64,000 nt of DNA, from the NCBI RefSeq assembly GCF_014692515.1, contig NZ_JACOIK010000013.1:62001-126000 (forward strand), read 5' to 3'. The DNA comes from Sphingobacterium micropteri (GTDB taxonomy: Bacteria; Bacteroidota; Bacteroidia; Sphingobacteriales; Sphingobacteriaceae). Both the position numbers and the translations under genes were made by a program. The notes beneath the pieces were generated by a model, which was not told the origin of the DNA, did not search any database, and saw only the letters and a program-made list of their open reading frames with translations. Shown piece after piece: positions 24,252-33,850 of this stretch. Every line of letters starts with the position of its first letter. Position 1 is the first letter of the stretch.

Positions 24252-26116
24252 AGACGCTTTTTTGATTGTGAAAGTTTTCGCTTAATTTCCTTAACTTTTC
24301 GTTCCAGCATGTCCAGCTCCTCGGTCAGGCCGAATTTTTCAAGCCACATTTGCTGAAGCTTGCGTCTGAGTAGTGGTTCACCGATCAGTTCGATGGTTCG
24401 CTTGTAATCATCATTGGGCCGCTTTGTTCGCCCATCGCCCAGATATCGGATGATCTCATCGATCTTCCGCTTGGCAAAGGCTCCGATCATCACCCCGTCC
24501 ATATAAAAACTGTCCCCGTAAAGCTGATGAATATTAGCGCCGAAAGTTTCCACCCGGTCATTATCCTTGCTATGGAAAAATGAAGTACGGTCTTCGGACT
24601 GTTCGATGAACAGTACGTTGGCCTTGGGCAAATCAGAAGTCAGAAATGGCGTATTGGCTGCGAAGATCAGCTGCAGCTGATAACCGTTAAACAGTTTGCT
24701 CAAAAAATCAAGCGTATTCATGAAAAAAACACGCTGCCACTCTGGATGATAACCCGCATCCCCCTCATCGATCAGGATGACCAGTTCCTTGCTCAGACCA
24801 TTATGTTCATAATGGCGTACATGGTAAAATCGGGAAACCATGGTCAGAAAGGACTGCTCTCCCGAACTCAGCGAGCGCCAGGAGAAATCAAAAAAGGAAC
24901 TGATACCTTTGACTTTTAGGTAGGAGGAACTTATGGTCCTGAAGATTGCATCGGTCTTATCGTTCAAAGGAAGTACCAGAGTGTTGCCACTTTCTTGATA
25001 TGGAAACATGAGCTGGCTTTTAAAACCCTCATCGAAAATCTCAAAAAAGGTAGATACCGATTTAGCCAGTTTATGGAGGTCGGTAACCTGTACTTGTTGC
25101 CCCTTGGCCTCTATGTACGCATTGGACATCGTTGCAAAATACCCCTCTACAAATGCCTTTACCGAATCGGTTGCGGAAAAATTAATTGGATGGCGGTAGA
25201 AATTGTTTATAGTATATTTGCGCTCATTAATCAGATAATTGATCAGTAGGGCAAAAGCCATGTTATCCATAAAACGTTCCACTACATCTTTTGCCTTTGG
25301 CAAGGCCTCGAGTTTTTCCAACAGCTCCACCACATCAGGATGCTCGGAATTTCCCGACATAAAATACAGCCGGTCATCGTGGTTTATGGTGATGAAAAGT
25401 TCTTCTGGTTTATCAAAAGGGAGGTCTTCAGCGAATTCCGAATTTAAAAACTCGATTGTCCTGGCCATTTCCGTCCTAGCAAAACTTTCCAGATCGCTTG
25501 TTTCGGAAAGCAAATGCATTTGGATCTGGCCGTCGCGGTTTTCTTCCATGACTCTTACGCGTTCGGCCTGCAATAAGTTTCCCGTTGATAAGTTACGTTG
25601 CCCTTTCCAGTTTTCAAATTTTTGGTTGTAGTCCAGAAAATAGGAATAATAGATATATTCTGCTCGGGAAAGTTCCCCTGTCCACCTAAATTTCTCGTTT
25701 CTTGTTCCTTCACCATAAATCATGGGCTCAAAGTGCTTGCCCTCGTCCACCACCTTGATGTCAAGGCCGTTGGGCAAAAGTATATAACATCTTTGTTGAC
25801 CATTTTCGATAAAGGAATAGGCGATCACGTCATATTCCACATTCGCCTCAAGTCCTTCTGGCAGGTGCGATTTGATGTAGTCCAGTACAGTGGACTTGCC
25901 TGCCCCGTTCTTTCCAATGACCGCGCTGACCCCCTCCACATTGTCTTTGCCGAAAAATCCGGGAAGGTATCCTGGATTCTCGGTTATTGTTAATACCGGA
26001 AGATCTTGGCCCGATTGGCCCGAGTCCTGCCATTTAAAGATGTACTGCTCGGAAAGATTGATAGCTTTGCCCCGGAGAGACTTATATTGGTTTACCCAGA
26101 TGAAATGGATCTGCAT
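24248..26116 (-). CDS. Septu-like AAA/ABC-type ATPase (PtuA-type)
   Basis: The 622-residue protein has a Walker A (G68-KNGAGKS, preceded by SAVIG), a long insertion, an ABC-type signature SLSSGEQSFLTMVSRF and a Walker B ELVILIDEGDAGYHPEW, with a switch His region later. This is the SMC/RecN-like AAA layout of the ATPases in Septu, retron Ec78 and OLD-like systems. The C terminus is coiled (LDMLERKVKEIKRKLSQ). It is the first gene of a two-gene operon and ends inside the start of the HNH gene. It is somewhat longer than the PtuA proteins I remember, so a Septu relative is safer than canonical Septu. Confidence 0.78.
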   Translation of the reverse strand: MQIHFIWVNQYKSLRGKAINLSEQYIFKWQDSGQSGQDLPVLTITENPGYLPGFFGKDNVEGVSAVIGKNGAGKSTVLDYIKSHLPEGLEANVEYDVIAYSFIENGQQRCYILLPNGLDIKVVDEGKHFEPMIYGEGTRNEKFRWTGELSRAEYIYYSYFLDYNQKFENWKGQRNLSTGNLLQAERVRVMEENRDGQIQMHLLSETSDLESFARTEMARTIEFLNSEFAEDLPFDKPEELFITINHDDRLYFMSGNSEHPDVVELLEKLEALPKAKDVVERFMDNMAFALLINYLINERKYTINNFYRHPINFSATDSVKAFVEGYFATMSNAYIEAKGQQVQVTDLHKLAKSVSTFFEIFDEGFKSQLMFPYQESGNTLVLPLNDKTDAIFRTISSSYLKVKGISSFFDFSWRSLSSGEQSFLTMVSRFYHVRHYEHNGLSKELVILIDEGDAGYHPEWQRVFFMNTLDFLSKLFNGYQLQLIFAANTPFLTSDLPKANVLFIEQSEDRTSFFHSKDNDRVETFGANIHQLYGDSFYMDGVMIGAFAKRKIDEIIRYLGDGRTKRPNDDYKRTIELIGEPLLRRKLQQMWLEKFGLTEELDMLERKVKEIKRKLSQSKKRL

Positions 26117-26517
26117 GAGTGATTACTGTATTTAGAGGTTGTCAATCATTGCGATAATAATAAAATTTCTCCGTTTCCCCTAATCTGGGCTTCAGCCATA
26201 TTTCAAAAAACTGATTCTCAATTGGATTTATCATATAGGTTTAACCTTTATATTTGATTATCTTATCGGGGCAAAGAAGCCGCTAAGACATTCCTCAGGA
26301 AAGATAACCCCTCCCCGTATTGCCGTTGGCATAGGGTACAGTAAGCCCAAAATTCTTCCAGCTTTTTATTTCATCCATATGAGCGCCCCGAGCTATCGGT
26401 TAGCACACGGAATCGATTGATTATCGTCTCAAGAATTACCCTATAACTGCTTAAAACTTCAATCGCCTTGCCATGTGATACAAATTTGGCAGCTTATGCG
26501 TTAAAATAAGATAAATA
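26117..26517. other. 401-bp gene-free stretch upstream of the Septu-like operon
   Basis: No reading frame with coding character is seen on either strand. A plus-strand TATATTTG box occurs near 26249 but without a well-spaced TTTG and with no plus-strand gene following. A GC-richer patch (about 26268-26320) contains GGGG and CCCC runs that could fold. This may simply hold the promoter of the minus-strand ATPase/HNH operon and the end of the next operon. Confidence 0.35.
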
Positions 26518-27279
26518 TTAGTAACCTGTATATGGTAAAACGTAAGGATTACGCTCCATTTCGTTTTTCATTACATACCCTTGAACATCCCAGAAATCCG
26601 CAACCTGAATTCTTGTGCCGCGGCAGCCAAAATTCACTATATCGTTAGGCAATAAAAGCCATTCGCTATTTTTTGAAATAAGCTTATTGGCCCTGTTGTA
26701 TTTTTTCTGTCCCGTAAAATGTTCCATAAGTATCCTAGGATTTACGACGATTAAACTATGCTTCTTTTCAGAAGCATTGCATACGCCACAACCCGCATTA
26801 CTAAGCGCCCATTCTAAGGCAATTGTTTCGAAAGGCTCATCGCTATTTAACTTACTGGGGGTTTTACGGTTAGGGTTGCAGGAAAAAGCAAAGTCCCATA
26901 CGCCTTCAGCAATTGGTTTTAGGTCGCCAAAAGGTATCTTCACGTGGAAAATATACCTAGTTTCGAGATAGGGTTCATTACATACGATCAGGTCATCAGC
27001 GTGCATCCTGGAAGCCCAATCTTTGGCCCGTCCCTCATCTTCTGAAAATGAAATATAATCAGTGATCGCATAGTAGCTTTTTTCGTATTCTTTTACGTGA
27101 TCTATATGTTGTTTGATGGTTTCTAAAAACCCGATCCGTTCTATATTTAACGGATCTCCAAAATTACCAAATGCTCCAGAGACGATGCCTTCAGACCGAT
27201 AAATGGCAGGTTTCGTCCGATCGTTATTTATATCATCCCCTCGATACAAATTTAAAATAATAGATGAGTTTAGATCCAT
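26518..27279 (-). CDS. Unknown protein with ADP-ribosyltransferase-like R-S-E motifs
   Basis: The 253-residue soluble protein is not one I can name, but three motifs occur in the order expected of an R-S-E ART fold. Arg13 is in NLYRGDD, Ser77-Phe-Ser79 is in DYISFSEDE, and Glu206 is in NSEWLLLPNDI, where a Glu/Trp-leucine-Pro strand is typical of the ART catalytic end. A Cys pair sits in AGCGVC (163-166) and a second Cys in FGCRG. The gene starts 10 bp after the 1267-residue SEC-C gene on the same strand, so the two should be one transcript. A toxin or effector role modifying a protein or nucleic acid is inference. Confidence 0.5.
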   Translation of the reverse strand: MDLNSSIILNLYRGDDINNDRTKPAIYRSEGIVSGAFGNFGDPLNIERIGFLETIKQHIDHVKEYEKSYYAITDYISFSEDEGRAKDWASRMHADDLIVCNEPYLETRYIFHVKIPFGDLKPIAEGVWDFAFSCNPNRKTPSKLNSDEPFETIALEWALSNAGCGVCNASEKKHSLIVVNPRILMEHFTGQKKYNRANKLISKNSEWLLLPNDIVNFGCRGTRIQVADFWDVQGYVMKNEMERNPYVLPYTGY

Positions 27280-27289
27280 ATACTATGTG

Positions 27290-30200
27290 TTAATTCTTTG
27301 ATTGTGGTTCAGCTGGGAAATTTCTCGATATCGCATCGTAGCCTTCCTTCTGTATAACATAGCTGGAAAGGAAGGGCAATGGTAGATCCATCTCTCTAAG
27401 GTGGGGAGTCAGCATGTCTTCTTCCGTTATAAAAAAGGACAGCACCTGATAATCATCAACGTCGATTCCAAATTTTTCACTCAGCTGATGAAGATTTGAT
27501 TTTAACCATAAATCCCGTTCCATATGCTTATCTATCCACCCTTTTTTTTCAGATCCTCCAAAGAGTTTTGATGATTCCTCTACCATTTCTCGAATATTTC
27601 TGCTTGGAGCCATCGCCTTGCATTCCAGACTAGCTATCTTTTTCCTTTGAGGATCTATAATCAAAACATCAATATCTCCTATCAATGTAGTGTGCTTAAA
27701 CTGATGCTCATTTTTAGGTCCAATAAATTGATCTGTTGCGATAATTAGGGCTGTCGCATCGATGGAATCGACCACTTTTTTGACCAATGCATCACCTCGC
27801 ATTTGTGCGAACTCTCCCAAAACCTTTTTAACAGCTTTTTCATTTTTCAATACCCTAAAGCGATCCATCTGGCATTGCTCTGCCAGATATATTCTTGATG
27901 CCAAAACCTGCCGTGCCCCCCAATAGGCTACTTTCGCACCAGCCTCATCTACAATTATAAGAGGCCTTCGCATGAGGGACAATAACCGGTTAAACCGCCA
28001 AGGCTGAACATCGATGTCCTGATACCCTTCCGGGATTGTGGTCACATTACCACGATGGGTTAGCGAGAGAAATGCAATTGCACGATCAAATTCTTCCTGT
28101 TCAAAAACAAAAGTTCCTTTGTTGATTTCTGCTCTAAGCAGATTTAAAGGCAGTGATGCATAATCCCTATCTTGAGAGAAGCCTATTCCAGCCAGTCCGT
28201 CTATAAATTGACATATTCTTGTGAAACTGATTCCATAGTCGGTTATAAAAGCTTCATCGAGATTAATAGGCACCTCTTTCCCTTTAACAGAATTATTTTG
28301 AGGAAAAACCTGCTTGAATGTTGCAATGGCGTCTGAGACATTTTCAGAAGCCTTTGATCGGTGGTAGGGGTCAAAGACCTCATGATGGATTTTCTTATCC
28401 GTGCCAATCCGGCCAGAGTTCAAAATGCCGATGCGTGTATCAAATAGGTTGAAGAAGATGTGGTCGCTTGTAGAACCCCAGGAAATTATTTGATCCATTA
28501 TGCCAATCAATTCATCTATTGCGGTTGTAGATATAGGTCGGTCGCCATAGTAAGGTTCCGCTGTGATGTGTTCAATAATCCCCCTGATGGCAACAGTTGT
28601 CCGGCTGAGTTTACCCATACTTTCTTCCAAGTCCTCTTGCTGTTGTTCCTGTGAAACGAAACATGCGATCCTGGTGGGTGTATGTATTCTTATTTCTTCC
28701 CTTTTATGAATCAGGCTTTCGTGTTTTCCAATTAAAATTTTCAATAGTTCAGTGCTATTGTACGACCGTAATTTTTCCCGCAACATGTTTAGCAGGACTT
28801 CTTTAGCCAGCTTATCTGCAAAAGCCTGGCGTTCATCTTTGGTTTCAAGCTCACCAACTGGAGGACAACTATTACCGAGTGCCGGAACAATCGTATCCAA
28901 TACCTTGCTTACATCATATTCTTGGACATACCTGTGTTCTGTTATATGTCTCGGATCTATTAGCATATTGTCATTGCTATCCAATATGAAGAATTTCTTT
29001 TTCATACCAAGTGGTGCTTGTTTCGCCAGAATATCCTCCAGCCGTTCTTCCGGTATAATAGGTAAGTCCTTTTCAGATAAAATTTGATTGAAACCGTACA
29101 TAAGCTGTGTTACAAGAATGCGTTCGCCTTCATTGTCGGAACCATATAGATATGGGATCAGTTGATGGGGGACGATGATATTAAATCCAAATTTGGTAAC
29201 ACCGACTTTGAAGAAAGAAGCCAGATGCTCCTCCCTTTTAAAATCCCGCCTGATGTTTTCAAATTTTGATGGATCATCGAGTTCGAAAGTTATGATTATC
29301 GGATCGTTTCCAAGTAGTTTCAAAAATGAATTTACCTGACTTTGAATTTGCCAAAGCCAATAAGCGATTGCATCGCACAGTTGCCAATAAATATCCCTTA
29401 GCTCCTTGTTTAATGGAAATGGCAAGTTCTTGGCTTCCACCCAGACGGGCTGGTTAAATCCTTCTACCGCGAATCTCAACCTCTGTTCAGCCAAATCCAT
29501 TAGATTTAGATATATCGGTGCATAAGTGTCTTTTCTTTGAACGGGAACAGAAACGATTCTGTGATTGATATTGTAATTTATGGCGTGTGCGTCTACTTTT
29601 GTTTTAGCCTTGACCAGCCACTCTTTTGACGCGCCAAAATTTAGTGGCGGCATCGGATCTTTCACCTCGTCTGTATAGTAAAAGGAATCGTTCTGTTCTT
29701 TATAGAATTTCAACAAATCAAGGACTGAGAATTGCGCAGGTAAAATATGGGAAGTAAATCTTTCCTTAGTCAATGCAAACTTCCATAGATCAATTGCGTT
29801 TACATTTTGAAGTCGCCATAAGGCCTCAATATCAAACGCACTAGTTACGATCGCTGGAATCTCTTCGTGTGCTTTATTCATAAAATAGACTGTTCGGCCT
29901 ATCATGGATAACAGCGTTAGCTGCAAAATATGGAAATGCCCGAAATTTTTATCGGCTTTGAGTATGGTGATTGCATTTTCCGTTTCCTCAGGAGAGACTG
30001 AGCCTTTGATAGCATGTTCAGGCGTTTGATGATAACCCACCCCATTATCAGCAATATAAGAAATGTAGGCTATCTTATCGGTATCAAATGTATAATAAGT
30101 GGAACGTTCATTACACAATTTCTCCGATCCATTTACTTCCACAGATTTAAAGCCAAGTTGCCCCAAGTATAGCTGCATCGAATTCCAAATAACATCATGA

Positions 30201-31093
30201 TATGCGTCTCCCAAACTAATTACGACCCCAGCACGATCAGCTTCTGCCCACATATAATCAGTTAAAGCCAAACCAATGCTTGCAGGAGAGGTAATGATAT
30301 ACTCCCCGTTTAGTTGGATGATCGGTTTATATAAAATTGGGTTTCTTTCGATCTCAAATATATCTGCAGGCAAAGTTGAAGGATCCAGAACGAATAAATC
30401 TAAAGCCTGTTGAGCGATTCCATGTTCCTTAAGAAGCAATCGCATTTTTGCATCTGTAAATGTAACTGCGGCCTTAAGCTGTTCCAGTTTATCGTCATTA
30501 GGAACGAAAATTAGAGAGTCTGTTTTTAATCCGTCCTGGTATCGTTGCAATCCCGCTCGTTTTGCAACAATATCGCTGATTAAAAGCAACAGTTTAGCGA
30601 CATGTCTAATGTTGGTTCTATACTGGAGAGGGAGTTCCGTTTTCGGCCATTGATATATTGCTGTTAACAGATTCGTCAGAATCTGTTCGCCAGTCTCCGT
30701 AATTCCAGGCAACAACAAATAATCTCCACCGTAAAAAGATACCAACTCAGTAAAAAGATTTACACAAGGATCCTCCATATAGCTAGCAGGAAACTCCTTT
30801 TCTGTAAAATGCTGGATCTCCTTTGAGGTAGGGATGCCTAACTCATTCATAGAAAGAATAGATCTAGTAGTCAATTCTTCAAGCCTGAAATTCTTGCCAT
30901 GGTTTTCTGGCATAAGGGTTAAACCAGCAAACGTTTTCAGTAATTCTGATGTCGAATAATTACTGAAAAAAGGTTTGGCTACATCCTGTGATTGCAATCC
31001 ATCAGACTTTGATAGAATACTCTTATTTATACAACACTTTTTAAATTTGATGCCGCTACCACAACTACAGAGGTCGTTTCTTCCTACTTTCAT
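27290..31093 (-). CDS. 1267-residue SEC-C protein with C-terminal PD-(D/E)XK-like motif
   Basis: The protein opens with a textbook SEC-C zinc motif (VGRNDLCSCGSGIKFKKCC; Cys9, Cys11, Cys20, Cys21), as in the tail of SecA, here used as an N-terminal adaptor. About 1100 residues of mixed alpha/beta sequence with no recognisable domain follow. Near the C terminus, GDIDVLIIDPQRKKIASLECK supplies Asp1140/Asp1142, then Glu1157-Cys-Lys1159, the D-x(n)-E-x-K pattern of restriction-like nucleases, with helical sequence after it. There is no P-loop. It leads a two-gene operon with the ART-like protein. I know of no described system with this pair. A defence function is inferred from the island context. 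Confidence 0.65.
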   Translation of the reverse strand: MKVGRNDLCSCGSGIKFKKCCINKSILSKSDGLQSQDVAKPFFSNYSTSELLKTFAGLTLMPENHGKNFRLEELTTRSILSMNELGIPTSKEIQHFTEKEFPASYMEDPCVNLFTELVSFYGGDYLLLPGITETGEQILTNLLTAIYQWPKTELPLQYRTNIRHVAKLLLLISDIVAKRAGLQRYQDGLKTDSLIFVPNDDKLEQLKAAVTFTDAKMRLLLKEHGIAQQALDLFVLDPSTLPADIFEIERNPILYKPIIQLNGEYIITSPASIGLALTDYMWAEADRAGVVISLGDAYHDVIWNSMQLYLGQLGFKSVEVNGSEKLCNERSTYYTFDTDKIAYISYIADNGVGYHQTPEHAIKGSVSPEETENAITILKADKNFGHFHILQLTLLSMIGRTVYFMNKAHEEIPAIVTSAFDIEALWRLQNVNAIDLWKFALTKERFTSHILPAQFSVLDLLKFYKEQNDSFYYTDEVKDPMPPLNFGASKEWLVKAKTKVDAHAINYNINHRIVSVPVQRKDTYAPIYLNLMDLAEQRLRFAVEGFNQPVWVEAKNLPFPLNKELRDIYWQLCDAIAYWLWQIQSQVNSFLKLLGNDPIIITFELDDPSKFENIRRDFKREEHLASFFKVGVTKFGFNIIVPHQLIPYLYGSDNEGERILVTQLMYGFNQILSEKDLPIIPEERLEDILAKQAPLGMKKKFFILDSNDNMLIDPRHITEHRYVQEYDVSKVLDTIVPALGNSCPPVGELETKDERQAFADKLAKEVLLNMLREKLRSYNSTELLKILIGKHESLIHKREEIRIHTPTRIACFVSQEQQQEDLEESMGKLSRTTVAIRGIIEHITAEPYYGDRPISTTAIDELIGIMDQIISWGSTSDHIFFNLFDTRIGILNSGRIGTDKKIHHEVFDPYHRSKASENVSDAIATFKQVFPQNNSVKGKEVPINLDEAFITDYGISFTRICQFIDGLAGIGFSQDRDYASLPLNLLRAEINKGTFVFEQEEFDRAIAFLSLTHRGNVTTIPEGYQDIDVQPWRFNRLLSLMRRPLIIVDEAGAKVAYWGARQVLASRIYLAEQCQMDRFRVLKNEKAVKKVLGEFAQMRGDALVKKVVDSIDATALIIATDQFIGPKNEHQFKHTTLIGDIDVLIIDPQRKKIASLECKAMAPSRNIREMVEESSKLFGGSEKKGWIDKHMERDLWLKSNLHQLSEKFGIDVDDYQVLSFFITEEDMLTPHLREMDLPLPFLSSYVIQKEGYDAISRNFPAEPQSKN

Positions 31094-31158
31094 TTTTGTA
31101 TTGTTTCGTATTGATCAAATCGCTATATAACCTTGGCCTTATCCCTTATATTTCAGTT

Positions 31159-32037
31159 TTAATAGCTTAGTTTTTCCTTTATTTCCTTATTAAATTCCAA
31201 CAGTTTTTCAAGCTGGGGCTGTATTTCTTTTTCCAATACTGATATTTCAGAATCGACATAGTACAAATTGTTGTATCTCAATTCATCTAATGTGGTTGTT
31301 AATGTACGTATCTCATAGATAAATCGTTGGACTACTTCAGTTGGAGGTTGTTGTTTCACTTCTTCGAACATGGAAACGCAAAATTCGTTATAGAAACTCT
31401 CAATATTTAATGGCTTTTCTAATAGAAGTTGATTGAATATATCTAAATATTTTTCATATAGCGAGTTATCCACTGCTATCAACCCCGGCATAATACTATA
31501 AAAATTATCAGCAATACTTTTAAATTTTGTCCTTAATGTAATACTCGTCTTTATGTGTTTTTCATTGCCAACCATTACCTGTTGCAAACGTTGATCTATA
31601 AAATCCAATCGTCCTAAAAATTCCTTGTACTTCTCTATATTATTTTCATCGCTACCAAACAACAATGTAAAACCCTGAAATACGTCTTGGGAGTCAATAG
31701 TTCTTATTCTATTTAAATGTTGAGAGACCACTAACTTGGGCAAAGTTAACTCGAACGGAGAACCTTTTATTATTTCACCTTGTTCAACGAAATATCCTTT
31801 CTGCTTTGCAACTGTTTCTAAAGCGTCTTCCAGCAAAAGAGACAAAAAAAACAATCTGTCTTTTAAATAGGACTCTCTCGATAGCAACGAAGCCTTATGA
31901 TCATGGCGGATAGTTTTCCGAAAAATGTATAGTGAACCTAAAATTCCAAGAAATGCCCCTATAATTGTAATAATTAAGGTCTCCCAAAAAGAAGACGCCC
32001 CTTCTAGATAATAATGTTCTCCAAACCTAAATATCAT
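31159..32037 (-). CDS. Membrane-anchored coiled-coil protein, unknown
   Basis: The 292 residues start with one clear membrane helix (about 18-38: ETLIITIIGAFLGILGSLYIF) followed by a basic patch (RKTIRHDHK), so the long remainder should be cytoplasmic. That remainder is helical with coiled-coil character, and the C terminus (residues about 225-290) is rich in Leu/Glu/Lys heptads. No catalytic motif is visible. It lies 65 bp upstream of the SEC-C gene on the same strand and could be the first gene of that operon, acting as a membrane sensor or anchor. That link is inference from spacing only. Confidence 0.55.
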   Translation of the reverse strand: MIFRFGEHYYLEGASSFWETLIITIIGAFLGILGSLYIFRKTIRHDHKASLLSRESYLKDRLFFLSLLLEDALETVAKQKGYFVEQGEIIKGSPFELTLPKLVVSQHLNRIRTIDSQDVFQGFTLLFGSDENNIEKYKEFLGRLDFIDQRLQQVMVGNEKHIKTSITLRTKFKSIADNFYSIMPGLIAVDNSLYEKYLDIFNQLLLEKPLNIESFYNEFCVSMFEEVKQQPPTEVVQRFIYEIRTLTTTLDELRYNNLYYVDSEISVLEKEIQPQLEKLLEFNKEIKEKLSY

Positions 32038-32439
32038 TTTTTAATCAAAATAAAATGGTAAAAACCCCTATTATAACGAGTTGAAAATCTCAACTCTAAA
32101 ATTATGAAAAACATTGATAAATACGCGTTTCGAGAATCGGCTAATCGATATCACTTAGAATGCCTCTGTCCCGCACCACCATCCTTCTTGTCTGCAAGTG
32201 CAGGCTTATGTATCGACCCGATATCCCTTCTTTGAGATATAGGTGAGTGCTTCTATATCCAAGATATCATCCCATTTTAATGCTGGCTGATCGTGTTGTT
32301 AGACACACCTGCTTTTCCTTGTACGCATTTCGAAGAGCGAACGAAAAAATGCTTTAGGACAATGGCATAAAACTTTTGATTTAAACAACCTGCTCGCTCT
32401 GAATCTAATTTTGTAAATTAGCGTGTAAAGTTAAGTTTC
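32038..32439. other. Divergent intergenic region with a possible plus-strand promoter
   Basis: About 400 bp separate the minus-strand coiled-coil gene from the plus-strand DUF6602 gene. TAATTTTG at 32406-32413 fits the -7 box TAnnTTTG about 27 bp before the ATG. The nearest TTTG (32375-32378) is 27 bp away, longer than the usual spacer. The rest shows no gene. Confidence 0.4.
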
Positions 32440-33429
32440 ATGGCAAAAGATACTCTTCCACTGAAGATACAGACACCCAATCAGGGCTGGAAACAGTTCC
32501 TAATGGCAAGGGATGAAATGCTAGCGGCATACGATAGGGCACGTGAGATGAGCCGTAAAAGAGCGGTACAGACCGAACACGGCAATGTTGCCGAAGCCGA
32601 GTTTCGCAGGTGGCTCACCAACTTCCTACCAAAGCGATATGGCGTCACCTCTGGCTATATTGTCTCGCAGGGCATTCCTAACTCAGAGAACATGGTGCAT
32701 TATGATGTAATCATCTATGACCAGATGGAGTCGCCTATTCTTTGGGTCGAAGGCAATCCGGACTCTTCCGACTCCGGTAGATCACTGGCCATCCCTGTCG
32801 AATACGTGTATGGAGTAATCGAGGTAAAGTCCGTGTTCAATAAAAAAAGTGTAAAACAGGCTGTCGAGCATTTGAGGAAATTGAGACCGTTGATGGGGAT
32901 CCCTAAACCTTCAGTCCATGACTATAGATTTTACCTGCCCAAAACTTTCTTTTGTGCAACTGTTTTCTTTGAATTGCACAAAAGCAATGAAAAGGATTTT
33001 GCAGCACTCGATGCCTATTTAGATGGTTCAGACCTTAGGGGATTTTATGGCGGCTACATCCTTCGTCCAGAATCGCACGAAAAATATTCCAGTGGAAAGA
33101 TCTTGTTCGAGTATCTGTATGATGAAGAAGAACCATGTCGCAACTCCCTGCTCTTTTGGGCGCACTCCAAATGCAAAAAAGTCGGCAAATACCATTTAAG
33201 AGCAAGAATAACTCACTCGGAAACTTACTTCTCGGAATTTGCCTTCGACATCATTGCACTATTAAAAGGCACTTACAAACCGTACGCCTTATCTAGCATG
33301 TATGCTTTTGGCACAACAGATTGGGAAAATGGAAGCGCTGTAAGTACAACCTACGCTAACCCAGAGGATGTTAAAAGGTATCGGGAGGAGCTGGATAGAG
33401 TTTTTAACCGGAATTCTGAGGACAAGTAG
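32440..33429 (+). CDS. DUF6602-type, restriction-nuclease-like protein
   Basis: The 329-residue protein matches the pattern of DUF6602: an N-terminal helix with TEHGNVAEAEFRRWLTNFLPKRYGVTSGYIV, then MVHYDVIIYDQ with Asp89, and PVEYVYGVIEVKSVFNKK with Glu128-Val-Lys130. The D...E-x-K spacing is that of the PD-(D/E)XK fold, so nuclease activity is plausible. The C-terminal half is unassigned. It is the only cargo gene on the plus strand and appears monocistronic. DUF6602 genes are frequent in defence islands, but no mechanism is known to me. Confidence 0.65.
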   Translation: MAKDTLPLKIQTPNQGWKQFLMARDEMLAAYDRAREMSRKRAVQTEHGNVAEAEFRRWLTNFLPKRYGVTSGYIVSQGIPNSENMVHYDVIIYDQMESPILWVEGNPDSSDSGRSLAIPVEYVYGVIEVKSVFNKKSVKQAVEHLRKLRPLMGIPKPSVHDYRFYLPKTFFCATVFFELHKSNEKDFAALDAYLDGSDLRGFYGGYILRPESHEKYSSGKILFEYLYDEEEPCRNSLLFWAHSKCKKVGKYHLRARITHSETYFSEFAFDIIALLKGTYKPYALSSMYAFGTTDWENGSAVSTTYANPEDVKRYREELDRVFNRNSEDK

Positions 33430-33659
33430 CGAAAAATGCTATGTATAATTCATTTAAAAATATACTGTGTGATTGAATTCGACAGGAATTTAATTCACTT
33501 TCTAAAAATTATTGCCCGTAAGGGCCGTCCGAAATTTTGGACATAGCAAAGTGCTAAGAATAACCTGCTCTTAGTGTGTAGATTTCTGCCAAAGTAGCCA
33601 CCACATTTCGTTCCAAGCTAGCTACTAAACTCATTGCTCAGCTTTGCAACCCCATCCCA

Positions 33660-33850
33660 CAGGAGAAATCGAACTTTTAAAAAAAGGTCTTAATGCTATA
33701 GTAGAGTGTGTTTTTAAGGTAGTCTTCAACAAAAGCCTACAGATTTTACCCATAAATATCGAACTATAAACAACCGGGTATTAACATATTGATTCACAGA
33801 TTTTTATTGACATAAAAAAAGGAGATAACTGTTATATGGTGTCTTAAGTA
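33660..33850 (+). repeat. Island direct repeat, copy 2 (decayed internal att site)
   Basis: This copy runs from CAGGAGAAATCGAACTTTT to GTGTCTTAAGTA and aligns over its length with the copies at 21.52 and 43.88 kb, but it has many substitutions. The two TCGAAC motifs (33669 and 33759) and the CACAGATTTTTATTG-CATAAAAAAAGGAGA stretch remain, while the terminator stem is degraded (GGAGATA.../...TGTCTT). Downstream similarity to copy 1 continues for about 70 bp, through a conserved reading frame ending EDCEAILNAKDIFE-stop (33875-33919; copy 1 has EDYEAILDAKHLLK-stop). The flanking stretch 33430-34005 holds no gene. Confidence 0.65.

Noticed and set aside
26247..26330. Retron-type non-coding RNA upstream of the ATPase/HNH pair
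   Set aside because: No reverse transcriptase gene is present and I could not draw a convincing msr/msd fold, so it is not annotated.
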